A DNA stretch of 64,000 bases, from positions 1,789,001 to 1,853,000 of the forward strand of contig NZ_BLAW01000001.1 in assembly GCF_009617895.1 (NCBI RefSeq), read 5' to 3'. The position numbers and the translations under genes were made by a program. The stretch is from Prolixibacter sp. SD074 (GTDB lineage Bacteria; Bacteroidota; Bacteroidia; Bacteroidales; Prolixibacteraceae). Below the pieces are notes generated by a model that saw nothing but the letters and a program-made list of their open reading frames with translations, made no database searches and was not told the origin of the DNA. Shown here in pieces: positions 27,369 through 35,070 of this stretch (position 1 is its first letter; every line of letters begins with the position of its first letter).

Positions 27369-28274
27369 TTAAATCCCGTTTGATTTTTGAATTTTTTCGT
27401 ATTTCCCCGAGTTAGACGGGTCGCACTCCGAGACCACAATCATCACCCTTCGCTTTTCATCCGGTGTGCCTTTTTCAAAAATATTAACTAACTCATCTGA
27501 TTTGGCATCGAAGAAAATACGGTTGATATAGGTATCCGGTTTCGTCCGGTAAATTCGCTGCATATCCGATAATGCACCGGCAATTTCGGCCCGGCCTGCA
27601 TCGGGTTTATCAGCCATGACATCCAGTCCCTTCCGGTAATAGCGGTACAGCAAATCGTGAAAAGAAGAGTATGACCGGTTCAGTAAGTTCTCGGCCAACC
27701 AATAGCGATTGTAGTCGCCCTCATAAGCTTTCCATCCCTTCTCTCTCGCGTTCTGCGACCGATTTACAATGTCCTGCGCTTTTTGGAAATAGGGAGTTCC
27801 GCCTTGCGGCGAGAAAGTATCATAGTCGAAACCAATTATCATGTACGCGTAATACGCCAAAACGTTCGTCAGTGCATCCGTATTGGAAGTTTCGTCAAAC
27901 TCCAGTGGTTGAAACTCCACATACCGAACGTGAAAATCATTGTCCTTAATATTCAGAAGAGTTGATTCATACGACGAGTTGAAAACCGGACGTCTCGATT
28001 GTACCTGAATCGTTCCCTTGAATTCGTCGGCCGCCACCTGCTGGGTTATCTGGATAAAAATATTGCATTCGATCCGTTCGTCCTGCGAAAACACGTTGTC
28101 GGTCCATTTGCGGTTATTCACGAACTCGTAAATATCCTTTTGCATCGACTGGAAAATCTGCTTATTGGTCCCTTCGATCCGTGAACTGGACACACTCACA
28201 TTACACCGTAACTCTTGTCCAAACCCAGCTACCGAAAAGAAAACCAATAAAATAACGAGGATTGTTTTCTGCAT
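27369..28274 (-). CDS. porD: PorD/DUF4835 family type IX secretion-associated protein
   Basis: The 301-residue protein belongs to DUF4835, which includes PorD of the type IX secretion (gliding/Por) apparatus. I start at MQKTILVILLVFFSVAGFGQ (28274), a clear signal peptide with cleavage after FGQ, so the product is periplasmic. The longer reading from 28307 adds eleven unlikely residues. Family blocks include LRCNVSVSSSRIEGTNKQIF, CNIFIQITQQ, FQPLEFDETSN, AYYAYMIIGFDYDTFSP, and PDTYINRIFFDAKSDELV. It lies between coaBC and recN, the usual Bacteroidetes location. Its exact task in secretion is not known to me. Confidence 0.88.
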   Translation of the reverse strand: MQKTILVILLVFFSVAGFGQELRCNVSVSSSRIEGTNKQIFQSMQKDIYEFVNNRKWTDNVFSQDERIECNIFIQITQQVAADEFKGTIQVQSRRPVFNSSYESTLLNIKDNDFHVRYVEFQPLEFDETSNTDALTNVLAYYAYMIIGFDYDTFSPQGGTPYFQKAQDIVNRSQNAREKGWKAYEGDYNRYWLAENLLNRSYSSFHDLLYRYYRKGLDVMADKPDAGRAEIAGALSDMQRIYRTKPDTYINRIFFDAKSDELVNIFEKGTPDEKRRVMIVVSECDPSNSGKYEKIQKSNGI

Positions 28275-28322
28275 ACCTTTATCCGTTTGTCTGCCTAAAT
28301 TTAGCAAAAAGGAACAGAAAGC

Positions 28323-29530
28323 CTACTTCCTTTCCATCATATCCAACATCGCATTTACAATATCGGCAGCCACTTCTGTTTTTGGCTTCAATCCAAAGTT
28401 GTGCTTTGTTCCGTTGCGTTCGATGATGGTAATCCGATTGGTATCGTGCTGAAAGCCCGCTCCTTTATCCTGAAGGGAATTCAATACAATGAAATCGAGA
28501 TTCTTCTTTTCCAGTTTTATTCGTGCGTTATTTTCTTCGTCGTGGGTCTCCAGCGCAAACCCGACCAACAGCTGTCCTTCTTTTTTTATTTCACCCAAAC
28601 TGGCAGCAATATCCGGGTTGGGTTTCAACTCGATGGTGTAGTTGCCCTTAGCACGCTTTACCTTTTGCTGTTCCTTTTTCACCGGCGCATAGTCGGACAC
28701 GGCAGCCGACATAACTGCACCGTCGCAAGCAGGAAATGCAGACAGTGATGCCTGGTACATCTCGTCAGCCGATGTCACATCAATTTTCCGAATGTTGGGG
28801 TGAGAAATGCCCAGTGCAGTTGGGCCGGAAACCAGAATAACCTCTGCCCCACTATCGGCCAGACAAGTGGCAATGGCATAGCCCATTTTACCGGAAGAGT
28901 AATTTCCGATAAACCGGACCGGATCAATTTTTTCGTGTGTGGGGCCTGCTGTAACGAGGAAGGTTTTATTCAGCAGTTTTTTTTTTCGTTGAAGAAGGAA
29001 ATAACCTTTTCAACAATGACTTCCGGTTCTTCCATCCGGCCCTTGCCAACCAAACCACTGGCCAATTCGCCGGACCCCGGATCGATAACGATATTGCCGT
29101 AAGATTTGATAATTCCGATGCTTTGTTGATTCGATGGATGTTGGAACATGTCCAGATCCATCGCCGGAGCGAGCATTACCGGGCACTTGGCCGACATGTA
29201 GGTAGTCACCAGCAAGGTATCGGCTATTCCATGGGCCATCTTCCCCATGGTAGAAGCGGTTGCCGGGGCGACCAACATCAGATCGGCCCATATTCCCATA
29301 TCAACATGACTGTGCCACGTTCCGTCTTCACTGGAAAAAAACTCACTTACCACCGGCTTTCCGCTCAGGGCCGAAAGAGTCAGCGGAGTAATAAACTCCT
29401 TCGCCGAAGGGGTCATCACCACCTGTACTTCGGCCCCTTCTTTCACCAGCCCCCTTAAAAGATAAGCAGCCTTGTAGGCTGCTATGCTTCCGGTTACGCC
29501 AAGTATAATTTTTTTTCCCTGGAGTTTCAT
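28323..29530 (-). CDS. coaBC: phosphopantothenoylcysteine decarboxylase/synthetase, frameshifted
   Basis: CoaBC makes 4'-phosphopantetheine from phosphopantothenate and cysteine, an essential coenzyme A step. The N-terminal CoaC part (29530 to about 29000) starts MKLQGKKIILGVTGSIAAYK, a flavoprotein fold, and has APAMDLDMF. The CoaB part resumes in another frame with KTFLVTAGPTHEKID, RFIGNYSSGKMGYAIA, and FVLNSLQDKGAGF. The two frames meet at a run of ten A (plus-strand T10 at 28977-28986). As written, the CoaC frame ends NEKKNC-stop at 28970, while CoaB has no start until an internal ATG at 28886. An eleventh A, or A8, would restore one 400-residue enzyme. RNA polymerase slippage, real mutation or sequencing error are all possible. 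Confidence 0.85.
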
Positions 29531-29584
29531 CTATTCCTAATTTGCTACCGCAACCCAACCACTCAGCGAGCGTCGGCAATAATC

Positions 29585-29911
29585 TTATTTCCGGTCTTTA
29601 GCCGGATTGCGGAAATAAATCTGATCGTCTTTCATCTCTTCGTAAGCGATAAGTGTCGGTTTCGGCAGACGCTCATAAAAACGTGAGATTTCAATCTGCT
29701 CACGGTTTTCAAAAACCTCTTCTAAATTATCGGTGTACGAAGCAAATTCCTGCAATTTCTGATTCAGCTCCTCTTTCAACTCAGCGCTAATCTGATTGGC
29801 GCGTTTGGACAGGATCATGATCGACTCATAGATATTTCCTGTGCCTTTTTCCAGTTCATGCAAGTCTCGCGGGACTGTTGAGCCAGGGGCTTTGGTCTTC
29901 TTGTAATCCAT
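29585..29911 (-). CDS. rpoZ: RNA polymerase omega subunit, Bacteroidetes type
   Basis: The 108-residue protein belongs to the Bacteroidetes omega/Rpb6 family. It starts MDYKKTKAPGSTVPRDLHEL. The conserved helix GNIYESIMILSKRANQISAELKEELN holds the RpoZ/Rpb6 motif, with the second Ala-x-x-E-like segment in PTLIAYEEM. It binds the beta' subunit of RNA polymerase. It begins one base after the bamD stop region (gene ends 29911/29913) and precedes coaBC by 54 bases, so it is in the same transcript. Confidence 0.9.
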   Translation of the reverse strand: MDYKKTKAPGSTVPRDLHELEKGTGNIYESIMILSKRANQISAELKEELNQKLQEFASYTDNLEEVFENREQIEISRFYERLPKPTLIAYEEMKDDQIYFRNPAKDRK

Positions 29912-29912
29912 A

Positions 29913-30740
29913 CTATTTACTATCGATTTTTAAATCTTCATCCGTAATATTCAACAACTTCTTTGTATTGTTAAAGTATTTGTCAACTTCTTTCCGATGA
30001 TCACTATTTGGGTAATCATCTATAAAGGTATAATATTCATCGAGGGTCGCATTCAATCGATCTTCTTTTTTCTCCGGAATACTGTTTTCCGCTAACAGAT
30101 ACTTCGATTTCAGTAACAAAAACATCAGTTCTTCACGATATTGGGAATCCGGGAAATCCTTCAGACTGTTTGACAGTGAAACAACAGCTGCCCTGTAGTC
30201 ACCCAAATCGTAATACAAACGCCCACTCAAATATGATTTGTAAACCAGCTTTTCGCGAAGTTCATCAATCAACTTGGTTGCCTCCTTTACATCTTTTCCA
30301 TTCGGATAAAGATTAATGTAAAGCTGCAATGCATCGATTCCCTTGTGGGTTATTTCCTGATCCAGCCGTGTATTCGGTGAATTCTTGTAATAACAATAAC
30401 CGATCATGTATTGTGCTTCCTCAGAGTAATCACTCCGGGGAAACTCTTTCAGCAGTTGCCTGAAATAGTGCCCGGCAAGCAAATAATCCTTCTGACCGAA
30501 ATAACTCTTTGCCAAATAATAATAAACCTGGTCCGCGCGACTTGTTCCCCTGTAAATATTTACCAGCTCCTGGTAAAGGGTTGTGGCACGGCTGAAGTCA
30601 CCATTGTCATAATACTCTTTGGCCTTCTTAAATTTAAATTCGTAATCGGTACTTTTAAGAATTTTCTGATAGTTGCTACACGATGCAGCAATAGTTGCCA
30701 GTAAGGCGAACATGAAAATAAACCTCAGTTTGCGAATCAT
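29913..30740 (-). CDS. bamD: outer membrane assembly lipoprotein BamD
   Basis: BamD is the lipoprotein partner of BamA in outer-membrane protein assembly. The 275-residue product has lipobox AASC (Cys at about 21) followed by SNYQKILKSTDYEFKFKKA. TPR repeats follow (AKEYYDNGDFSRATTLYQEL, SRADQVYYYLAKSYFGQKDY, YSEEAQYMIGYCYYKNSP). It is the first gene of the run that ends with recN. A TATCTTTG box ends only four bases before the start codon, so its transcript may have no leader. Confidence 0.92.
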   Translation of the reverse strand: MIRKLRFIFMFALLATIAASCSNYQKILKSTDYEFKFKKAKEYYDNGDFSRATTLYQELVNIYRGTSRADQVYYYLAKSYFGQKDYLLAGHYFRQLLKEFPRSDYSEEAQYMIGYCYYKNSPNTRLDQEITHKGIDALQLYINLYPNGKDVKEATKLIDELREKLVYKSYLSGRLYYDLGDYRAAVVSLSNSLKDFPDSQYREELMFLLLKSKYLLAENSIPEKKEDRLNATLDEYYTFIDDYPNSDHRKEVDKYFNNTKKLLNITDEDLKIDSK

Positions 30741-30744
30741 TTTG

Positions 30745-30752
30745 CAAAGATA
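30745..30752 (-). promoter_or_regulatory. -7 box directly before bamD
   Basis: The minus strand reads TATCTTTG and then CAAA and the bamD ATG. This matches TAnnTTTG. With a start site 5-7 bases downstream, the mRNA would begin at or next to the start codon. A good -33 TTTG at 19 bases is not present. Confidence 0.5.
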
Positions 30753-30979
30753 ATTTTTTTCAACAATTCAAAACATCAAAATCTCAGAATTAAAGGGAGG
30801 TGCTTCAAACCTTTCCTTTTAAACTTTTAACTGTTTTACAACCTAATTTAACTTAGATAAAAAACGGGGAATAAAGGTTGCAAAAAGTCCTGAGAAATTG
30901 GGGCTTGCAGCAGTAATCCCAAACCTTACCAATGCTACTCTATCGCTGTTTATACCTCATGTTCAGCAGGTAGGGGGTG

Positions 30980-31010
30980 TTTGGTATAAAATCAAAAAAG
31001 TTTACTTTTG
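30980..31010 (+). promoter_or_regulatory. promoter of the AOS-family gene
   Basis: TTTG at 30980-30983, a 19-base spacer, and TACTTTTG at 31003-31010 match the Bacteroidetes housekeeping consensus exactly. The start codon is 28 bases downstream. Confidence 0.85.
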
Positions 31011-31038
31011 CATTGTTTTAATCAAAACCGCATGAATC

Positions 31039-32283
31039 GTGGATATTTTTGAGAAAATAAAAACCAACAAGGGGAATATCGGCCAGTACAAGAAAGAAGC
31101 TCATGGCTATTTTTCTTTTCCGAAACTCGAAGGAGAGATCGGCCCGAAAATGAAATTTCGCGGGAAAGAGGTACTGAACTGGAGCCTGAACAATTACATC
31201 GGATTGGCAAACCATCCGGAAGTACGTAAGGCTGATGCTGAAGCTGCAGCCCAATATGGTATGGCTTACCCTATGGGGGCCAGAATGATGTCAGGACAAA
31301 CCAGCAAGCACGAAGAACTTGAGAAAGAGCTGGCAGATTTTGTCGGTAAACCTGATGCGTTTCTGCTGAACTATGGTTACCAGGGAATGGTTTCCACCAT
31401 CGATGCCATTGTCGGAAGAAATGACGTTGTTGTTTATGACGCCGAGTCACATGCCTGCATTCTGGACGGAGTTCGTCTCCATATGGGTAAACGTTTTGTA
31501 TACCTGCATAACGATATGGACAGTTTGCGTAAGCAACTGGAACATGCTACCAGCCTGGCACAAAAAACAGGTGGAGGTATCCTGGTTATCACCGAAGGTG
31601 TTTTCGGGATGTCGGGTGATATGGGACGTCTCGATGATATTGTTGCGCTGAAAAAAGAGCACAGCTTCCGTCTTCTGGTAGATGACGCACACGGTTTCGG
31701 GACCATGGGTAAAACTGGTGCCGGTAGCGGTGAAGAGCTCGGTGTCCAGGATGAAATTGATATGTATTTCGGGACCTTCGCTAAATCGATGGCCGGAATT
31801 GGCGCCTTCATTGCCTGTACAGAAGAAGTTTGCGATTACCTGCGCTACAATATGCGTTCGCAAACCTTTGCCAAATCGTTGCCGATGCCAATGGTGATTG
31901 GAGCGCTGAAGCGCCTTGAACTGCTCCGCACCCAACCGGAACTTCGTGAACAACTATGGACCATTGTCAACGCATTACAGAATGGCTTAAAAGAGGAAAA
32001 CTTTGATTTGGGTGTCACCAACTCACCGGTTACTCCCGTTTACCTGTCGGGAAGTGTTGCCGAAGGAACCAACGTGGTAATGGATTTGCGTGAGAATTAC
32101 AACATTTTCTGCTCTATCGTTGTGTATCCTGTTATCCCGAAAGGTCAGCTGCTGTTACGTCTTATCCCGACGGCCAGCCACACCATCGAAGATGTGGAAT
32201 ATACCATCAAAGCATTTTCGGAAGTAAGGAAAAAACTGGAATCAGGGAAATACTCCACGACGAAAATGGCTCAAATATCGTAA
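31039..32283 (+). CDS. AOS-family PLP acyltransferase, probable sphingolipid/sulfonolipid synthesis
   Basis: The 414-residue enzyme belongs to the alpha-oxoamine synthase group, which condenses an amino acid with an acyl-CoA (serine palmitoyltransferase, AONS, KBL, cysteate acyltransferase). Visible landmarks are NYIGLANHPEVRKA, the MSGQTSKHEELEKELADF region, VDDAHGFGTMG, and the PLP lysine Lys249 in GTFAKSMAGIGAF. It resembles a widespread Bacteroidetes paralogue whose members are annotated as aminotransferase I/II or serine palmitoyltransferase. The amino acid used cannot be read here. The start is GTG at 31039: a stop lies two codons upstream in this frame, and the ATG at 31032 is in another frame and stops at once. 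A consensus promoter precedes it and a terminator follows. Confidence 0.82.
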   Translation: MDIFEKIKTNKGNIGQYKKEAHGYFSFPKLEGEIGPKMKFRGKEVLNWSLNNYIGLANHPEVRKADAEAAAQYGMAYPMGARMMSGQTSKHEELEKELADFVGKPDAFLLNYGYQGMVSTIDAIVGRNDVVVYDAESHACILDGVRLHMGKRFVYLHNDMDSLRKQLEHATSLAQKTGGGILVITEGVFGMSGDMGRLDDIVALKKEHSFRLLVDDAHGFGTMGKTGAGSGEELGVQDEIDMYFGTFAKSMAGIGAFIACTEEVCDYLRYNMRSQTFAKSLPMPMVIGALKRLELLRTQPELREQLWTIVNALQNGLKEENFDLGVTNSPVTPVYLSGSVAEGTNVVMDLRENYNIFCSIVVYPVIPKGQLLLRLIPTASHTIEDVEYTIKAFSEVRKKLESGKYSTTKMAQIS

Positions 32284-32306
32284 CGATATAATAAAGCGTT
32301 CAAAAG

Positions 32307-32334
32307 AAAAGCCTCCCGTTTGGAAGGCTTTTTT
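32307..32334. terminator. bidirectional terminator AOS gene/trxB
   Basis: AAAAGCCTCCC-GTT-TGGAAGGCTTTTTT folds into a stem with one mismatch between A and T tracts. It lies between the convergent stop codons. Confidence 0.8.
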
Positions 32335-32362
32335 ATTTGTCAAAATCAATGAGAGGTAAATA

Positions 32363-33361
32363 TTAGCTATTCTTTTCCGACAGGTAACGCTCAGCGTCGA
32401 TAGCTGCTTTACACCCCGAACCGGCGGCAGTAACCGCCTGACGATAGGTACTGTCCATCACGTCGCCACAGGCAAATACACCTTCGGCATCAGTCCTGGA
32501 ACTATTGCCAATGGTATGAATGTATCCTACATCATCTGTTTTCACGTAATCTTTGAAGATGTCGGAATTCGGTTTATGACCGATGGCCAGGAAGAATCCG
32601 TCAATTTTAATCTGAACCTCTTCCTCATTGGCTTCCCCTTTGTTCTTCCATAGCGTAGCTCCTTCTACTACCCCATCTCCAAACAAACCTTTGGTCTGAT
32701 GTTTCCAAAGAATCTCAATATTCCTGGTTTTGAATACGCGCTCCTGCATTACTTTCGAAGCACGCAGCTCATCGCGACGGACAATCAAGTAAACTTTGCT
32801 ACATAATCCAGCCAAATACAATGCTTCTTCTGCTGCGGTATCACCACCTCCAACAACCGCTACATCTTTACCGCGGTAGAAGAAACCATCGCAGGTAGCG
32901 CAAGCTGAAACCCCCGAACCAGCATATTTCTTCTCATCTTCCAGACCAAGGTACTTGGCCTCTGCTCCGGTAGCAATAATTACTGTATCGGCCTCAATTA
33001 TCTTCTTATTGTCGATGGTAATGCGGTGAGGGGGACCATCCATTTCAGCTTTTGTTGCCAGGCCCCAGCGGACATCGGTTCCAAAGCGTTTAGCCTGTGC
33101 TTTCAGGTCTTCCATCATCACCGGGCCGGTAATTCCTTCCGGGTAACCGGGAAAATTTTCAACTTCGGTGGTGGTCGTCAGCTGTCCCCCGGGCTGCAAG
33201 CCTTCGTACATTACCGGACTCAGATTGGCACGGGCGGCATAAATGGCTGCTGTGTATCCGGCAGGTCCTGAGCCGATGATCAGGCATTTTACTTTTTCAA
33301 CTTCTCCTGCAGGTCCAGTCTTTTTCGATTGACTATCCCCCAGATTCATGGATTTAAACAT
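32363..33361 (-). CDS. trxB: thioredoxin-disulfide reductase
   Basis: TrxB transfers electrons from NADPH through FAD to thioredoxin. The chain has the FAD motif IIGSGPAGYTAAIYAARA, QPGGQLTTTTEVENFPG, and the redox site CATCDGFF. It also has the NADPH motif VVGGGDTAAEEALYLA, and the C-terminal FAD block GVFACGDVMDSTYRQAVTAAGSG. I start at the ATG at 33361 (MFKSMNLGD), which gives 332 residues; an upstream in-frame ATG at 33406 would add 15 basic residues. A TAACTTTG box at 33411-33404 on the minus strand fits a -7 element for the shorter form. The lipoprotein thioredoxin at 11.8 kb faces the periplasm and is not its direct substrate. Confidence 0.95.
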   Translation of the reverse strand: MFKSMNLGDSQSKKTGPAGEVEKVKCLIIGSGPAGYTAAIYAARANLSPVMYEGLQPGGQLTTTTEVENFPGYPEGITGPVMMEDLKAQAKRFGTDVRWGLATKAEMDGPPHRITIDNKKIIEADTVIIATGAEAKYLGLEDEKKYAGSGVSACATCDGFFYRGKDVAVVGGGDTAAEEALYLAGLCSKVYLIVRRDELRASKVMQERVFKTRNIEILWKHQTKGLFGDGVVEGATLWKNKGEANEEEVQIKIDGFFLAIGHKPNSDIFKDYVKTDDVGYIHTIGNSSRTDAEGVFACGDVMDSTYRQAVTAAGSGCKAAIDAERYLSEKNS

Positions 33362-33579
33362 CTCTATAATTTTTTCGTTTTTAATTCTTTTCTTATTTGG
33401 TGACAAAGTTACACATCAAAGCGTTTTGTTCCGAAGAATATCAATTGATTCTTGTTATCTGAACATAAACAAAACCTATGAGGGCATCACGCTTGTTCCT
33501 TCCATGAAATTCCGTACGGGTGAAAACCAGTACTATAAGCGAAAACACTACAATAGACAGGATTTTTTGAGTTGAAAAT

Positions 33580-33610
33580 TTTGTATAATTGAAAAAGGGA
33601 CCTACATTTG
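33580..33610 (+). promoter_or_regulatory. promoter of tRNA-Pro
   Basis: TTTG at 33580-33583, a spacer of 19 bases and TACATTTG at 33603-33610 give a perfect Bacteroidetes promoter. The tRNA begins 18 bases after the -7 box. Confidence 0.9.
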
Positions 33611-33627
33611 CATCCGCATAAGCAAAT

Positions 33628-33702
33628 CGGGGTGTAGCTCAGCTTGGTTAGAGTACTCGTCTGGGGGGCGAGGGGTCGCAAGTTCAAATCTTGTCACCCC
33701 GA
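33628..33702 (+). tRNA. tRNA-Pro (anticodon GGG)
   Basis: The acceptor arms CGGGGTG and CACCCCG pair fully and are followed by discriminator A. The D arm is GCTC...GAGT. The anticodon stem CTCGT/GCGAG closes a seven-base loop CTGGGGG with anticodon GGG. The T arm is GTTCAAATC within CAAG...CTTG pairing. CCA is not encoded. It is preceded by a perfect promoter and followed by a strong terminator, so it is a single-gene transcript. The DNA on its 3' side is an accessory strip with broken genes, as often seen next to tRNA genes. Confidence 0.95.
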
Positions 33703-33715
33703 CAGATTAAAAATC

Positions 33716-33750
33716 AAAGAGTTATGAAATAAATTCATAACTCTTTTTTT
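33716..33750 (+). terminator. terminator after tRNA-Pro
   Basis: AAAGAGTTATGAA, a five-base loop and TTCATAACTCTTT give a 13-pair perfect stem followed by further T residues. Confidence 0.93.
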
Positions 33751-33822
33751 ATGCTTCCTGCCGTTTTCCTGCCGCTTTCTTAAAATAAACACTTGCAAAA
33801 AAACGCATATAGTCTGCTGCAA

Positions 33823-33862
33823 CTCCCTGCCATCGCTACCCCGACTAAGTGATGGCAGGGAG
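33823..33862. repeat. long hairpin with tRNA-end-like loop
   Basis: CTCCCTGCCATC (33823-33834) pairs with GATGGCAGGGAG (33851-33862), and three more pairs extend inward. The loop holds ACCCCGAC, the same eight bases that end the tRNA-Pro gene. There is no T-tract, so it is not a typical terminator for the minus-strand gene that ends at 33864. A former attachment site is one possibility. Confidence 0.5.
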
Positions 33863-33863
33863 A

Positions 33864-34502
33864 TCATTCATTTGCTTCATGTGTATTGATGTACTGCAAT
33901 TGCTTCGGCAACTCTTCTTCCGATTTATGAAGAAATCTCCCATAATTGCTGTAATGCCAGACACGGTAAATAGTCCATTGTTCGCCTGCAACGTGAACCG
34001 TTGCTTTTTTTAGATGGAATTCAGGCAACTCAATAATCTTACCCCTTTCCACTTTCAATCCGCTGCAAATAGACTCAAATACCTTTTCTCCAAAGCAAAT
34101 AATGGATCTTTGCGGACAACGCATAAATGAAAGTTTCTCGATAAGCTTATTAACGGTAGTCTCTTCATTGACTTTCACCTTGGTAGAATCCGTTTGAACC
34201 TCTATCGTCAAGTCAGTCATAAAACTACCGATCAAATTCTCCAATACCTCATCCTGAATAATTTTCTTTAATCGATTATCTCCAACGTGACGACCTGCAT
34301 GAAAGTTTCGGAATGGAGTATGCTCATTTCTCTCGGCGCCATTTGACCGATTCAACCCCAGAAACACGAACCTGGAATTCAAAATATCTAACTTAGATTG
34401 AAAGAAATCAAGTGTGTTATTCCCGTCTTCATTCCAAACCGCCCAACTGTTTAGTACATCATTCTTTAATTCTTCAAAAATTTCATGTGATATCTGATAC
34501 AT
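33864..34502 (-). CDS. hypothetical protein, possibly uracil-DNA-glycosylase-like
   Basis: I do not recognise this 212-residue protein with certainty. Three blocks are suggestive of the uracil-DNA glycosylase fold: FVFLGLNRSNG near residue 47 (first strand and glycine/asparagine loop), SIICFGEKVFESIC near 135, and VWHYSNYG near 187, where glycosylases carry an HPS-type motif. The first block is followed by PFRNFHAG. No signal peptide or membrane segment is present. It lies in the AT-richer strip behind tRNA-Pro, on the minus strand, with a hairpin just after its stop. A nucleic-acid processing role in an accessory element is a guess; a structure prediction would test it. Confidence 0.55.
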   Translation of the reverse strand: MYQISHEIFEELKNDVLNSWAVWNEDGNNTLDFFQSKLDILNSRFVFLGLNRSNGAERNEHTPFRNFHAGRHVGDNRLKKIIQDEVLENLIGSFMTDLTIEVQTDSTKVKVNEETTVNKLIEKLSFMRCPQRSIICFGEKVFESICSGLKVERGKIIELPEFHLKKATVHVAGEQWTIYRVWHYSNYGRFLHKSEEELPKQLQYINTHEANE

Positions 34503-34610
34503 GCCAATAAAATTTAGCAGTTTAACAAAAGAAATTATTTTACTGAAAAACCAAAAGACTATTTCAGGGAGTAGGGTGGTACTAAAATATCAAAGACAAA
34601 AGGCACTAGC

Positions 34611-34853
34611 TTACTGCCCATTACTTTTTTTAGATTGCCCTATTATTCTTGCAACCTCTCTAAGAGCACCACTAGGATCTGACCTGAATCCGGTACCTAC
34701 AGGTGATTTTTTGTTTCTGCTAAAAGGCGTATTAAAAAAGGAAGAAGAGTGTAATTCATCAAGAACACCATTTCCACTGGAAATTTGACTGAGTAATTCA
34801 GCGACTTTGACCGGAGTAAAATAGTTAATAACCTCATCTTCTTCATCAATCAT
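34611..34853 (-). CDS. short hypothetical protein or gene fragment
   Basis: This 80-residue reading frame starts MIDEEDEVINYFTPVKVAELL and ends GQSKKSNGQ. I recognise no family. The segment YFTPVKVAELLSQIS faintly recalls the N-terminal motif of DNA methylase subunits, but no AdoMet-binding motif follows. It lies between a PIN-domain remnant and the glycosylase-like gene, all on the minus strand, and may itself be a remnant. An overlapping plus-strand frame (34501-34788) has no better claim. Confidence 0.25.
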   Translation of the reverse strand: MIDEEDEVINYFTPVKVAELLSQISSGNGVLDELHSSSFFNTPFSRNKKSPVGTGFRSDPSGALREVARIIGQSKKSNGQ

Positions 34854-34930
34854 TTCCTGAGTTACGGGAATCTAAACAGCTTTAAATGCAACACTTAGCC
34901 TGTCGGTAAGTAGAAGCTTTCTTTTTGCGC

Positions 34931-35070
34931 TTATTCGTTCTTTAAACTCTTTGCAAGCCAATCATTTAAAAACGATTCGTTATCATATTTTGCGCCAAAG
35001 TCAGTATCTCTTGTTACCAGTACAATATGTTTCCTTGAATCTTTAGCACATTTAACAAACACGGGATGGG
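34931..35070 (-). pseudogene. PIN-domain-like protein, C-terminal remnant
   Basis: The minus strand from about 35070 to the stop at 34931 encodes HPVFVKCAKDSRKHIVLVTR, then DTDFGAKYDNESFLNDWL, then AKSLKNE. This looks like the C-terminal end of a PIN-fold (DUF4935-like) nuclease, with the late acidic motif TRDTDFG. No start codon or N-terminal half exists. Upstream the sequence switches directly into the outer-membrane-type fragment on the opposite strand. It is therefore a truncated gene at a recombination junction. Confidence 0.55.

Noticed and set aside
28323-28886. Stand-alone CoaB gene starting at the internal ATG 28886
   Set aside because: The ATG lies within the conserved SSGKMGYAIA motif, and the preceding residues of CoaB are intact in the same frame back to the A10 run, so this is the second half of a frameshifted coaBC.
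34501-34788. 95-codon plus-strand frame opposite the 34611-34853 frame
   Set aside because: No family resemblance and no promoter; at best noise in a decayed region.
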